Below, piece after piece: positions 15,006 to 23,780 of a DNA stretch of 49,038 nt. The DNA lies in the IMG/VR virus record IMGVR_UViG_3300022743_000287, positions 1 to 49,038 of that record; one strand, written 5' to 3'. Source of the stretch: a virus. Each line of letters opens with the position of its first letter. Within the stretch, counting starts at the first letter, position 1. The notes under the pieces were generated by a model. That model was given only the letters and a program-made list of their open reading frames with translations. It was not told the origin of the DNA and made no database searches. The translations under genes and the position numbers were made by a program.

Positions 15006-18000
15006 TCAGACCGCCCGGGTTCGGGCAGCGTCAAGAAGTTGCAGAAGGCGCGATTCGTCGCGCGCATCGATGGAGGCATTGACCTTGCGGTCGCCGGAGG
15101 ACAGCTCCACACGCACCGTGCGGCTGGGCCCGGCATCCGCTGCCAACACTGGGCGTGCCAGCTGCGACCCAGTGGGTTGCACCAAGCCGCCCGTGGCGAA
15201 GCCCTGAACGCCTGCAAGCGCGCGACCGGCTAGGGCTTGCGCCGGGGCGGACAGGTTGTTGATCGCCTCGAAGAAGCCTGCGCCGTAACGGGACACGGCA
15301 TCCTTGTTCACAACGAACTCGCCCGGGGTGAGCATCGCCGGGACGGTATCGGACTTGGCCATGCCACCGCGCCGGTAGAACTCGCCCTGGTTCTGCTCCA
15401 TGTAGTCGATCAGCTCGCGCTCCAGGTCTTTGCCCCAGAGCAGCGGCTGGGCCATCGCCTGCCGCCACGTCTGTTTGATGCGCTCCAGGTTCTGGCGCTC
15501 GTTGCCGGTGAGCGTCTTGCGGCTGATGAAGTCCTCCAACGAACGCCGATCCTGCTGGGCCTGCTTGCCGTAGCTCTCCATCGTCTTGCTGCGCATATCC
15601 AGACTGACGGAGGCACCGTAGTTCCACTGGAGCCAGTTGGTGTACTCGTTCATCCCCTGCAGGCCGAGGTCGATCATCTTCATCGCCTCGACCGCTTCGC
15701 GGTTCTTCTTTGGTGTGCTGGGCGTGCCATCAGGGTCGTTGCCGGATGGGCGTTTGCCGCCACCCAGCATCACCGCACCGCCAGTAGCAAACCGTGCCAC
15801 ACCATTGGCCAGACGCGAGAGTGCGCCGCCGCCATACTTCTGCACAGCAGCCTTGCGAATCACGAAGGCCCCGGCATCCAAGGTTCGCGGCACCGTGTCG
15901 TGGTGGCCTGAGCCGGGAACCGAGCCGCCGCTCATTCGGGGAAAAGCCGGGGCCACCGCGCCGCCGTCGGCGAAGCGACGCACGCCACTGCCCACCAAAC
16001 CGCCAGTAGCGTTTGCTTCCACCTTGCGCACGTAGATCGTGTGGGTACTCGAAGTGTTGGCCCCGTTGAGACTCATGATCTCGGCGCGGGCCGCGTCGGC
16101 ATTGGTGCTGACCTGATGGCGCGACTCGGTCTGGATGCGATCCAGCGCCTTGATCATCCCCTCGACGTTGGTGATCGCGGCCTGCGCCTTCTCGGTGGCC
16201 ACCTTCAGTTCGAACTGCGAGTTCTGGTCGGCGTAGGTCTTGAGCTTGGCCAGCGCCTCCTTGGCTTTGGACACGTCGGCATCGACCGGCAGCGTCTTGC
16301 CTTCTTTCAGCAGTTGCTCGTACTGCTGCAGCTTCTTCTCAGCTTCCTGTAAATCAGCCTGAATCTTGAGCAGGAGCTCCTTCTCGGCGATGGCCTTGTC
16401 CAGATCGGTGATGGCCTTGTCGAAGCGCGTGGTGTCGGCGTCGAGCGTGACCTTCAGACCGTCTTTTAGCTTGGCGGTGATCTGGTCGATCTGGGTTTCG
16501 GTCTGCGTGAGGGTCTGCTGAATCTGCTCGCGCGCAGTCAGCGCAGCCTGTGCAGCCGTCTGGTGCGCCTTGGCTTCGGCATCCAGGGTCTTGTTGAGAA
16601 TCTCCTCGGACTCGCGGATGCGCTGGATGGCCTGATTGACGCCGTCCTTGCCCTGAGCGATCTGTGCGTCGGCATCCTTGGTCTTCTGGGCCAGTTCGGC
16701 GCGCAACGCGTCTGCTTGTCGCATCAGGGCTTCGGCCTGTGCGTATTCCTGCTTGCGGTAAGCGTCGCGCGACTGCGATTCCAGCTGTGTGACCTGCGAC
16801 ACCGCCTGTTCGGACTGCTTGCGGGCGTCTTCGCCGCGCTTGGCCTCACTGGTTTGCGAGCTGGCCACCTGCGAGGCCAAGTCCATCGCTTTCTGGGCGA
16901 GCTGCCGGGCCTGCTCGAACTCGCCATTGGCCAGCGCCTCGCGGGCCTTCTCCTGGTATTCGGCAATCTGACGCTTACGGTCTTCCGTGGCCTCGAAGTC
17001 GGTCATGCCCTGACGACGGATGTCGCGGACACGTTCTTCCGTCGTCATCGAAAGCTGGCGCTTCTCCTCTTCGATGCGCTTGATCTCAGCCAGATGCCGG
17101 TTGGCCTCAGCGTTGAGCGCGTCGATGTGCTGCCGATACTCGGCCAGCGCCTGCGTCATCGTCTGGCGCTTGGTGGCCAGGATTTCGTTCTCGACACGCT
17201 GGACGTTGGCCGCGCGCTCGGCTTCGGTCTGTCCGTCACGGCGCGCTGCCTCGATCTTGGCCCGGGACTCGTCGTCGATCAGCTTCAACGCGTCGTTCGT
17301 GGCCTGCCGCCGCAGCGTGGTCTGCTGCGTGAGGGCATCGGTCAGTAACTGCGTCGACTTGGTGATCAGCGCGGCTTCGGACTGCTTGGACGTTTCCAGC
17401 GCCGACTGTTCCTGCTGGTACCGCGCCTTCACCGCCTCGATCTGCCGCAGCAGGTTGGCCTCGATGATGGACGTCAGCCCCTTGTAGGCCTCGGCCATTT
17501 TGGCGGTGGCGTCATTGACGGTCTGATTGGCCTTGCCGACGGCCTGCTCGACCTCACCGAGGCGGGATTTCAGCTTCTCCAGGGCACCGTGGACGGCTTC
17601 GATGCCGCGCCCGACCGCTTCCTGGGTGCCCTGACGCACGGCTTCGAGCCGCTTGGCGATCTCTTCCGCAGCCGTCGCCGCCGTGTTCATCGCGCCCTTG
17701 GCCGCATCCGCCCCCTTGGTCGCGTCGGCGTACATCTGCGCGAAGATCTGGTTCATCTCGGCGAGACGGGCCTCGTGGCGCTTGGTGGCCTGTTCGATGG
17801 TGTCCGACGTGAATACCGCCTTGAAGACTTCCCAGCGGTATTGCAACTGCTCGATGCCCTTCATCAGCATCTCGACCATAAAGATGCCCGCCTTGCGGAC
17901 GATTTCAAATTTCTCGGACAGCCACGTGCCGATCTCCCAACCGACCAGGAAGGCCCCCAGCACGGCGAACGCCGTCTTGAGCACACCGACGCTGGCCACA

Positions 18001-19049
18001 GCCGCCGACACCGACAGGTTGGCCGTCGTCCAGGCGGCAGCGGTGGCGCTGGCGGCGGTGACGGCCGCTGCACCGGCGGTCTGCCACGCGGTGATGAGCG
18101 CCGGAATCAGGCGGTAGATCAGCACGGCCAGACCGACCTCGGCAATGCGCTTCAACCACTGCATCACCGTGTCCAGGTTGTTGGCGAGGAATGTCAGCGC
18201 ATCGGCCAGCTTCTTGGTCAGTCCGGTTGATTCGTCGACCCGGTTGATCCACTGCCCGAAGGCATTGCGCAGCCGCTCGAAGGCTTGGCTCACCGTCTGC
18301 GGCAACTGCGCGTACTCGCTGGCCAGCTTGTCTTTCTGGCTCATCAACGCGTTGACGACCACGTCGGCGGTCAAGCGGCCTTCTTCTGCCAGCTTGCGCA
18401 GCCGTCCGATGGGCACGTTCAAGCCATCGGCCAGGGCCTGCGCCAGACGGGGGCTGTTTTCGACGACGGAGTTGAATTCCTCGCCCCGAAGCACCCCGGA
18501 TGCGAGCGCCTGCCCGAACTGCAGCAGGGAGGACTGCGCTTCGGTGGCCGATGCGCCCGACAGGCGTAGAGCCTGCGAGATGCTCTCGGTGATCGTCAGT
18601 GCGTCCTTCTGCTCGCCACCCAGCATCCGCACAGCCTGCTGGAGCTTGCCGTACAGGGTGGCCGTTTCCTGAATCGGCACGCCGATGCGCTGGGCGATGT
18701 CGAACAGGGCCACTTGCGCCGTGGTGAACTCACGCTGACCCGCCGTCGCCAGCTTCAAGCGTGCGGACATCATGTTCCAGGCGTCGGCGATCTGGACGAT
18801 CTCCTGCACCTTGCCTGCGGCCCAGTTGATCGACAGGAAGGCCAGCAACTGCGTCTTGGCTGTGGCCACCTGATCGCCGAAAGCCGACATCCCGGCCTTG
18901 ACCTCCGCCATTCCGGCGGCGGCCTTGGCCCCGGCGGTCTTGGCGGTGGTCGAGAGCTCGCCGAGACTGCGCTCGGCGGACGTGATGGCGCGTTTGAGCC
19001 CGTCGTCGGCCCCTTCGAGGGCGACTAGGATGGAAATTCGCTTGGCCAT
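15006..19049 (-). CDS. phage tail tape measure protein
   Basis: A 1347-residue protein that sets tail length and travels inside the tail tube. The first 270 residues show the tape-measure N-terminal pattern (MSARLKLATAGQREFTTAQV, LSGASATEAQSSLLQFGQAL, GVLRGEEFNSVVENSPRLAQ). A hydrophobic alanine-rich region follows (about 290-360, LAVLIYRLIPALITAWQTAG), then several hundred residues of charged coiled coil rich in Gln, Glu and Ala. The C-terminal 300 residues are glycine-rich and contain two related segments (GSGHHDTVPRTLDAGAFVIRK and KSDTVPAMLTPGEFVVNKDA), a pattern I associate with tape measures. It is the longest gene of the phage and lies next to the tail chaperones, as expected. Confidence 0.95.
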   Translation of the reverse strand: MAKRISILVALEGADDGLKRAITSAERSLGELSTTAKTAGAKAAAGMAEVKAGMSAFGDQVATAKTQLLAFLSINWAAGKVQEIVQIADAWNMMSARLKLATAGQREFTTAQVALFDIAQRIGVPIQETATLYGKLQQAVRMLGGEQKDALTITESISQALRLSGASATEAQSSLLQFGQALASGVLRGEEFNSVVENSPRLAQALADGLNVPIGRLRKLAEEGRLTADVVVNALMSQKDKLASEYAQLPQTVSQAFERLRNAFGQWINRVDESTGLTKKLADALTFLANNLDTVMQWLKRIAEVGLAVLIYRLIPALITAWQTAGAAAVTAASATAAAWTTANLSVSAAVASVGVLKTAFAVLGAFLVGWEIGTWLSEKFEIVRKAGIFMVEMLMKGIEQLQYRWEVFKAVFTSDTIEQATKRHEARLAEMNQIFAQMYADATKGADAAKGAMNTAATAAEEIAKRLEAVRQGTQEAVGRGIEAVHGALEKLKSRLGEVEQAVGKANQTVNDATAKMAEAYKGLTSIIEANLLRQIEAVKARYQQEQSALETSKQSEAALITKSTQLLTDALTQQTTLRRQATNDALKLIDDESRAKIEAARRDGQTEAERAANVQRVENEILATKRQTMTQALAEYRQHIDALNAEANRHLAEIKRIEEEKRQLSMTTEERVRDIRRQGMTDFEATEDRKRQIAEYQEKAREALANGEFEQARQLAQKAMDLASQVASSQTSEAKRGEDARKQSEQAVSQVTQLESQSRDAYRKQEYAQAEALMRQADALRAELAQKTKDADAQIAQGKDGVNQAIQRIRESEEILNKTLDAEAKAHQTAAQAALTAREQIQQTLTQTETQIDQITAKLKDGLKVTLDADTTRFDKAITDLDKAIAEKELLLKIQADLQEAEKKLQQYEQLLKEGKTLPVDADVSKAKEALAKLKTYADQNSQFELKVATEKAQAAITNVEGMIKALDRIQTESRHQVSTNADAARAEIMSLNGANTSSTHTIYVRKVEANATGGLVGSGVRRFADGGAVAPAFPRMSGGSVPGSGHHDTVPRTLDAGAFVIRKAAVQKYGGGALSRLANGVARFATGGAVMLGGGKRPSGNDPDGTPSTPKKNREAVEAMKMIDLGLQGMNEYTNWLQWNYGASVSLDMRSKTMESYGKQAQQDRRSLEDFISRKTLTGNERQNLERIKQTWRQAMAQPLLWGKDLERELIDYMEQNQGEFYRRGGMAKSDTVPAMLTPGEFVVNKDAVSRYGAGFFEAINNLSAPAQALAGRALAGVQGFATGGLVQPTGSQLARPVLAADAGPSRTVRVELSSGDRKVNASIDARDESRLLQLLDAARTRAV

Positions 19050-19052
19050 GAA

Positions 19053-19697
19053 TCAATCCACCGTGCTGATCTGCTTCTCGACCGCCGCCGCCAGACGCGG
19101 GATGCGACCCGCAACCAGCCGCTCGACATCGATGCGCTTCTTGAGCACGACCTTGGGCACCAGCACGGCAATCGGGATATCTGCACCGCGCTTGATGCGC
19201 TTGATGCCCTCAGCCTTGCGATAACGGCGCTTGAAGCCCGCCAGTGGCCGGTCGTGCTCTTTGATGTTCTCGGCCATCAGGACGATGTTTCCCTTAGCGT
19301 TCTTGATGAAATAGGCATTGCCACCGCGCATCAGCTCGGCCACCTGCGCCTTGAAGCGCTTGCGGCCCACCCGACCGTTCAGTGGAATCAGCATCCGACC
19401 GGCGATCAGGCCGCCGGTCTCGTGCATCCCCGACCACGGAATGCGCGAGCCCACGTAGAGCGCGGGCAGCCGGTTCGGGTCTTTGTCCAGCACCTTGGCG
19501 CTGAAGCCTTTGAGGAACGACTTCTTGACCACGGCCATCTGGCTGGCGACGTGGCTGCGCACGTCCTGCTTGAGTTCGACCGCCTCACTGGCAATCGCCC
19601 GCGACACCGCCTTCTTGACCTTGTCTCTGAACTCACCACCCCAACGGCGCAACTGTGCCTGGGCAGCGGCGCTATCGATCTGAACGGAAATGCGCAT
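19053..19697 (-). CDS. DUF6441-like phage protein
   Basis: A 214-residue basic protein. The N-terminus (MRISVQIDSAAAQAQLRRWG) has the amphipathic pattern of phage minor tail and neck proteins. A conserved-looking middle contains LYVGSRIPWSGMHETGGLI and a lysine- and arginine-rich AGFKRRYRKAEGIKRIKRG segment. It matches what is annotated as DUF6441 in similar prophages, from memory of the pattern. It sits between the tail chaperones and the tape measure, an unusual slot, since in lambda nothing separates G-T from H. Confidence 0.65.
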   Translation of the reverse strand: MRISVQIDSAAAQAQLRRWGGEFRDKVKKAVSRAIASEAVELKQDVRSHVASQMAVVKKSFLKGFSAKVLDKDPNRLPALYVGSRIPWSGMHETGGLIAGRMLIPLNGRVGRKRFKAQVAELMRGGNAYFIKNAKGNIVLMAENIKEHDRPLAGFKRRYRKAEGIKRIKRGADIPIAVLVPKVVLKKRIDVERLVAGRIPRLAAAVEKQISTVD

Positions 19698-19702
19698 GGT
19701 CT

Positions 19703-20316
19703 TCAGGCACGGTCGGTTGCCTTGTCGGTGAGTCGGTCGAGGGTTTGGTCGAGGTGGCGGGCATCGCCGCGCGTGCCGATGGCAATCACGGACAGCAGCC
19801 GTGCGTCGCGGGCCGCATCGGTGCGCGCCGTCGCAGCGACGAAGCCGCGCACCTGCGCCAGGGTGTAGTCGAGGATGTCAGGCAGGCGGTGCCCGTGCTC
19901 GATCAGGTGCTGGACGGCATCGAACCAGCCGCCGCCTTCACGATGGGCGGCAGCTTCACTTGGGTGAACAGACCGTCGAGCTTGGGCATCACCGTCCGGG
20001 TAAAAAAATCGGCGTTCACCTCGATCACCTTGGCCGCAAGCAGGATCGCCTCGTCGGCGGCCAGTTCGTCGACCCACGCACGGGGTTTGCCGACCGCGAT
20101 GGCGATGGCCGACAGCAGGTCGTCGCCACGTTCACCGAAGAGCGCCAGCCAATCGATGTTCGTGGCGGTGAGCTGCTGCATCACCGGCGAGATCGCCCGC
20201 AGAAAGCCGGGCATCTGCCCAACCTTCAACGGCTTGATGGCCAACGACTCGCCATCGATCACCAGCTCGACCGACTGCGGAATCAGGGTCTCCAGATCAC
20301 TCATGGTGGCCACCAT
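19703..20316 (-). CDS. tail assembly chaperone G-T fusion, -1 frameshift product
   Basis: This is the probable long form of the tail chaperone, made by a -1 ribosomal slip. The zero frame of the G-like gene meets a run of seven T (plus-strand coordinates 20002-20008) in the phase T TTT TTT, a canonical slippery heptamer. Slipping back one base after residue 105 enters an open frame of 99 codons to the stop at 19703, giving about 204 residues. That tail contains WFDAVQHLIEHGHRL and ILDYTLAQVRGFVAATAR and lacks a good start of its own. In lambda, G and G-T bind the tape measure during tail assembly, and this gene pair has the same position. The open frame and slippery site are seen; use of the site is inferred. 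Confidence 0.7.
19903..20316 (-). CDS. tail assembly chaperone G-like
   Basis: A 137-residue protein read in the zero frame (MVATMSDLETLIPQSVELVI to AAAGSMPSST). Its size, acidic helical character and place between tail tube and tape measure match lambda-G-type tail assembly chaperones. ATG at 20316 overlaps the tail-tube stop as TGATG; an in-frame ATG at 20304 is an alternative. The T7 slippery run lies 32 codons before its stop, further upstream than in lambda. Confidence 0.75.
   Translation of the reverse strand: MVATMSDLETLIPQSVELVIDGESLAIKPLKVGQMPGFLRAISPVMQQLTATNIDWLALFGERGDDLLSAIAIAVGKPRAWVDELAADEAILLAAKVIEVNADFFTRTVMPKLDGLFTQVKLPPIVKAAAGSMPSST
20002..20008 (-). promoter_or_regulatory. 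probable -1 frameshift slippery site
   Basis: Seven consecutive T on the coding (minus) strand, phased T TTT TTT with respect to the G-like gene (GAT TTT TTT ACC). This permits P- and A-site tRNAs to re-pair one base back, and the -1 frame continues for 99 sense codons. Confidence 0.7.
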
Positions 20317-21068
20317 CAGAGTTGCACGATGCGGCCGAACTGGCCCAGCACCGCGTCGAAGGGCTTGGTGGTGTCAGCCAGCAGCGAGCCTTCCAACTCG
20401 AACTTGTTGTACTCGTCCGAGATGAAGGAGATTTCCTTCAGCGGATCGAAGGCCACTCGGTAGAGCTCGACCAGCACCTTGGCATTGCCCTGGGCGGTGT
20501 TGATGCCTTCGAGGCGCAGGAAGCGTTCCGGCAGAGCCTGCGTGAAGATGCCGATCTCGGTGGCCACTCCGTAGGCATAGCTGGCCTTGAACGGCGCAGT
20601 GAAGCCGGTGGTGTCCAGGAACTGGAGGGCACCGAAGTCGGGATCAGCGGTGTAGTTCGTGCCGAGGGTCAGCGTGGCAGGCGTGCCTGCAGAGTCCACC
20701 ACGACCAGAGACGACACCTTCGGGTGGGCCAGGAAATAGCGGTCGCCAGCAATCGGCGTGGCACCACCCACCGGCTCGGCGGTGACCGTGCCCGGCGTGC
20801 CGACGACGTGATTGCCATAGAGAGCCAGTGCCAGGTTTTCCTTGGTGAATTCCTCGATGGTGAGGTTCACGGTGGCGGACTTCTGCTTGACCATCCGGTG
20901 ATCCAGCGAGCGCTGGCCGGTCTGGCTCTCGTAGTGCTCCAGCACGTCAGTCTTGAGGGAGAGCTTCAGCTCGGCGACGTTGCCGGGCGAGCGCACTTCG
21001 ATGGGAAGGCCGTCGATGTCGCGCTTGCCGAGAAAGACGCGGCCTTGAAAACTTGCATAGGTGCTCAT
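20316..21068 (-). CDS. major tail tube protein
   Basis: A 250-residue protein starting MSTYASFQGRVFLGKRDIDG. It has the beta-rich pattern of siphovirus tail tube proteins: an N-terminal strand pair, ELKLSLKTDVLEHYESQTGQ, an inserted middle domain, and a C-terminal half ending KPFDAVLGQFGRIVQL. Many copies polymerise around the tape measure to form the tube. It lies between the tail terminator region and the chaperones, the standard position. It overlaps the 69-residue gene by 4 bases, so translation is probably coupled. Confidence 0.85.
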   Translation of the reverse strand: MSTYASFQGRVFLGKRDIDGLPIEVRSPGNVAELKLSLKTDVLEHYESQTGQRSLDHRMVKQKSATVNLTIEEFTKENLALALYGNHVVGTPGTVTAEPVGGATPIAGDRYFLAHPKVSSLVVVDSAGTPATLTLGTNYTADPDFGALQFLDTTGFTAPFKASYAYGVATEIGIFTQALPERFLRLEGINTAQGNAKVLVELYRVAFDPLKEISFISDEYNKFELEGSLLADTTKPFDAVLGQFGRIVQL

Positions 21069-21274
21069 TGCTTGGGTTCCTTGCGTTGGAGGGGTTTGGG
21101 TTCGGGGTCAGTGATGGGTTCGGGGACTGGGACAGTCGGCTCCGGCGTGGCGATGCCGCGCGCGATCAACCAGTCGGCTGATGTCGCGTCGATCTCGATC
21201 CGGTCACCGATGCCATACGCTTTGCCCGCATGGGTGTGCGGGCCTGTCAAGACAAGGTGGGTCATAGGGGTCAT
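21065..21274 (-). CDS. small phage protein, DUF7210-like
   Basis: A 69-residue protein: a short beta-rich domain (LVLTGPHTHAGKAYGIGDRI, then DATSADWLIARGIA) followed by a proline-rich tail of PEP repeats. Small proteins of this pattern sit beside tail-tube and tail-terminator genes in many prophages. Its role is unknown. It overlaps both neighbours by 4 bases. Confidence 0.6.
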   Translation of the reverse strand: MTPMTHLVLTGPHTHAGKAYGIGDRIEIDATSADWLIARGIATPEPTVPVPEPITDPEPKPLQRKEPKQ

Positions 21275-21717
21275 CCAAGGGTTGAAAGGTCATTGGCCAG
21301 CGTCCGGTACGTGATGCGATAGCGCGCAGGAAGCGCCACGGCCACCGCATCGGCGTCCTCGACTTCCCACTCGCTCTCCTGTTCCCGGATGCCGAGCGCC
21401 AAGCCACCGAGATTCCCGTCCGTCATCAAGGCAGCGTGGGCGGCGGTGAGCAGACGGTCGGCCTCAGTTTCCGGAGACGCGGGTGGAACGGCCCGAGCGA
21501 GAGCCACGACGCGAACAGTCAGTTCGCGAGTGACGCGGTCATTGGCGCGCTCAGTGATGGACTCCGACTCGGGAAACACCGCCAGCGCGGGGCATTGCTC
21601 GCGGCTGATGGCCACCGTGGGCGAACGGTGCAGCGTCGCTCCGAGTGCCTCAGCCGCAGGACGGGCCGCCGCCATCACCGCCAGCAGAATCCGCTCGCGG
21701 ATCGAGTTGTCAGCCAT
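21271..21717 (-). CDS. tail terminator-like protein
   Basis: A 148-residue alpha/beta protein (MADNSIRERILLAVMAAARP, CPALAVFPESESITERANDR, a middle RELTVRVVALARAV strand, and LPARYRITYRTLANDLS at the end). Length, fold-like pattern and position before the tail tube match siphovirus tail terminators (lambda U-type) that cap the tail tube. Family assignment is by context and pattern. Confidence 0.65.
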   Translation of the reverse strand: MADNSIRERILLAVMAAARPAAEALGATLHRSPTVAISREQCPALAVFPESESITERANDRVTRELTVRVVALARAVPPASPETEADRLLTAAHAALMTDGNLGGLALGIREQESEWEVEDADAVAVALPARYRITYRTLANDLSTLG

Positions 21718-21732
21718 CGGCGAGCCTCCCGA

Positions 21733-22035
21733 TCAAAGCCGGGTGAGCTTGGCGCGGATCTCCGAGCCGTCGCCCACGGCCCGGATGTCTCGCACCTGGA
21801 ATGACGATCCATCGATTTCGACGGCTTCGCGGGCAGCGAGTCCCCCGAACGCTGTGGCCGGGTAGGTCATCTCGTAGTCGGTGCTCAGGGCCAGTCCGTC
21901 GAGAAGGGATTCATCGGGCGCGGCAAAGCCGACCTGATGCCGTTGCGATGGCGCACCGTTCGACGGATACCAAAGGCACTCCTTCAGCAACCCAGCGCTC
22001 GCTGCCGACTCGTAGATCTGGGCGACGAGACTCAT
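21733..22035 (-). CDS. head-tail joining protein, FII-like
   Basis: A 100-residue protein starting MSLVAQIYESAASAGLLKEC, with a short beta barrel-like second half (AVEIDGSSFQVRDIRAVGDG). Lambda FII attaches tails to filled heads and lies directly after the capsid gene, as this gene does. ATG at 22035 overlaps the capsid stop as ATGA. Family placement is inferred from size, order and pattern. Confidence 0.65.
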   Translation of the reverse strand: MSLVAQIYESAASAGLLKECLWYPSNGAPSQRHQVGFAAPDESLLDGLALSTDYEMTYPATAFGGLAAREAVEIDGSSFQVRDIRAVGDGSEIRAKLTRL

Positions 22036-23051
22036 ACGCCAGCGCCCATGACCAGTTTGACCAGCAGCGCCGGGCGGTGGCACAGAGGTAGCGGGTTGGC
22101 CTGCGTGTGCAGGTCGGTGCCCCGGTCGAACTTGCGTGGTTCCTGCTTCGCGTACAGCGGCAGTGCCACCGTGTTGGCTGTCTCGTTGAAGTCGGCAGGC
22201 GCGTAGTAGGTGGCGAACGTGTCCATCGTGCCTAGCGGCAGGATGTGGCCTTCGTCGGGTTCGACGAATCGGCGCACAACACTGCCCGGCGCGACGGCGC
22301 GGCCGCGATGCTCCTCGAAGGTGATCCCGGCGAAAGTAAAGCCCGCGCGCATATCGGTGCGCAGCGCTTGGCCATCCTGCCAACGGTCGTAAGCGGCCTT
22401 CACCTCGTCGTGCCCGGTGAGCGCGTCGAAGAAGTCCTCGCCCACGAACGCGTGCAGGCCGCTCATCCGTTCGCCCTGCAGGTTGTCCTCGACGTAGCGG
22501 GCGACGTCCAGGCAAGCCTTCTTGACGTCGAATCCGTTGGCCGGATCGGCGATGTCAAAGGCGAACTCCTTGGGCGTGATCTCGAACTCGTTGTAGAGGT
22601 TGTAGATCACGCTGCCGTCAGCATCGAGGATCAGGCCCTTGAGCGCGCCGAAGCGCAGATGCTCCAGCGTGATCGCGTGCTTGTTGCGCATCGTCTGCAG
22701 GTGCTGCGCCATCACGCCTGCCACGGTCTGCAGTTCCGTCTCCGAACCGAAGGCGCGGATGCCCTGAACCTCCTCGGGCAGGATCACGTCGTCGTGGGGG
22801 ATGTGCGGGATGGTGAACGAGCGCACCTTGCGCTTGCCGCGCACGCCAACGGTGCCGGGCGAGCCCGGGGGCATTGTCGGCAACAGCGTGAGTACACCGT
22901 TCTGCTCTTCGACGATCACCGAGCGAAAGCGCTGCGGTTTGTCGACGAACAGGCCCATTGCGCTCAGGCGGTCGTAGTTGTTGGGCAGGAAGTTGATGGC
23001 GGCGGTGAGCGCCGACATCGAGAAGGCGGGGTTTTCGAAGATGTTCTGCAT
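22032..23051 (-). CDS. major capsid protein, lambda E family
   Basis: A 339-residue coat protein of the lambda gpE family. Recognisable segments are FLPNNYDRLSAMGLFVDKPQ near the N-terminus, the RSFTIPHIPHDDVILPEEVQ stretch, a GLHAFVGEDFFDALTGHDEV segment near the middle, and a C-terminal ETANTVALPLYAKQEPRKFD. It has the HK97 fold by family. ATG at 23051 was chosen because the upstream extension overlaps the gpD-like gene and is arginine- and cysteine-rich. The order C, D, E matches lambda. Confidence 0.92.
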   Translation of the reverse strand: MQNIFENPAFSMSALTAAINFLPNNYDRLSAMGLFVDKPQRFRSVIVEEQNGVLTLLPTMPPGSPGTVGVRGKRKVRSFTIPHIPHDDVILPEEVQGIRAFGSETELQTVAGVMAQHLQTMRNKHAITLEHLRFGALKGLILDADGSVIYNLYNEFEITPKEFAFDIADPANGFDVKKACLDVARYVEDNLQGERMSGLHAFVGEDFFDALTGHDEVKAAYDRWQDGQALRTDMRAGFTFAGITFEEHRGRAVAPGSVVRRFVEPDEGHILPLGTMDTFATYYAPADFNETANTVALPLYAKQEPRKFDRGTDLHTQANPLPLCHRPALLVKLVMGAGV

Positions 23052-23053
23052 GG

Positions 23054-23434
23054 TCAGACTCCTTGGCGAACGAGGACACCCAGCGCCTTGAGCTGGGCAA
23101 CGGCCGCCTGCTGTTCGGCGGTGGTGATACCGGTGGGCCACTGCAGCGCGTGGTCGGCGACGATGGCGTGACGCGCCACCATCAGACCGTCCGGACGTTC
23201 GGCCAGGGCGGCATCGACGGCCTGCATCAGCACGCCAGCGGCGTACTGACTGCCGTCAGTGGCCGAGGGGTCGATCTGCTTGACCTTGCCCGTGGCAGTG
23301 ACCATCCCGACGACCGCGCCCAGCGGCAGGGTTTGGCCTGCAACCACGGTGACGCGGTCGCGCGAGTAGAGGTTCGGGGCCTCGTACTTGAGCAGGTCGC
23401 CCAAGTTCATCGATTCAGAAAACACGGTGGGCAT
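23054..23434 (-). CDS. head decoration protein, lambda D family
   Basis: A 126-residue protein of the lambda gpD family, trimers of which stabilise the expanded capsid. The N-terminal part (MPTVFSESMNLGDLLKYEAP) and central VVAGQTLPLGAVVGMVTATG are typical, and length is close to lambda D (110 residues). It lies between the protease/scaffold gene and the capsid gene, as in lambda. Confidence 0.9.
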   Translation of the reverse strand: MPTVFSESMNLGDLLKYEAPNLYSRDRVTVVAGQTLPLGAVVGMVTATGKVKQIDPSATDGSQYAAGVLMQAVDAALAERPDGLMVARHAIVADHALQWPTGITTAEQQAAVAQLKALGVLVRQGV

Positions 23435-23435
23435 C

Positions 23436-23780
23436 TCAGATCTCCTTCTTCAGTGATGCGGACTTGGCAGCCAGCTGCTTCGCGGCATCGAGCAGCGGGT
23501 TGCTGGCGGCGGATGCGGCGGCATCGGGGGCGATGCGGCTGACGATCTCGGGGCTGGCTTCAGCCTGCGCAGCCAGCAACTGGCTGCGCACCTTGGCGGG
23601 TGAGGCCCTCGCCTCGAGGAAGCCCGCGATCAGGTCGGTTCGACCGGCCAAGGTGCAGGTCTGGGCGACCTCAATCGCGTCGGCCACGGTCATGGCGGTG
23701 GCGGCGGTCGGTTGAGAAGTGCTGCCAGCAGGATCAGCAGCAAGCCGATCAGGAGCAGCGGGGTCGGTTCGATCATTCAT
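23436..23780 (-). CDS. nested capsid scaffold, Nu3-like, in-frame internal start
   Basis: An in-frame ATG at 23780 inside the protease gene has GGAG six bases upstream (plus-strand 23787-23790), a good ribosome-binding site. It would give a 114-residue protein, MNDRTDPAAPDRLA to LAAKSASLKKEI, that is helical, alanine-rich and charged. In lambda the scaffold Nu3 is made this way from the 3' part of gene C. The ribosome-binding site and reading frame are seen; scaffold function is inferred from the family. Confidence 0.65.
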   Translation of the reverse strand: MNDRTDPAAPDRLAADPAGSTSQPTAATAMTVADAIEVAQTCTLAGRTDLIAGFLEARASPAKVRSQLLAAQAEASPEIVSRIAPDAAASAASNPLLDAAKQLAAKSASLKKEI

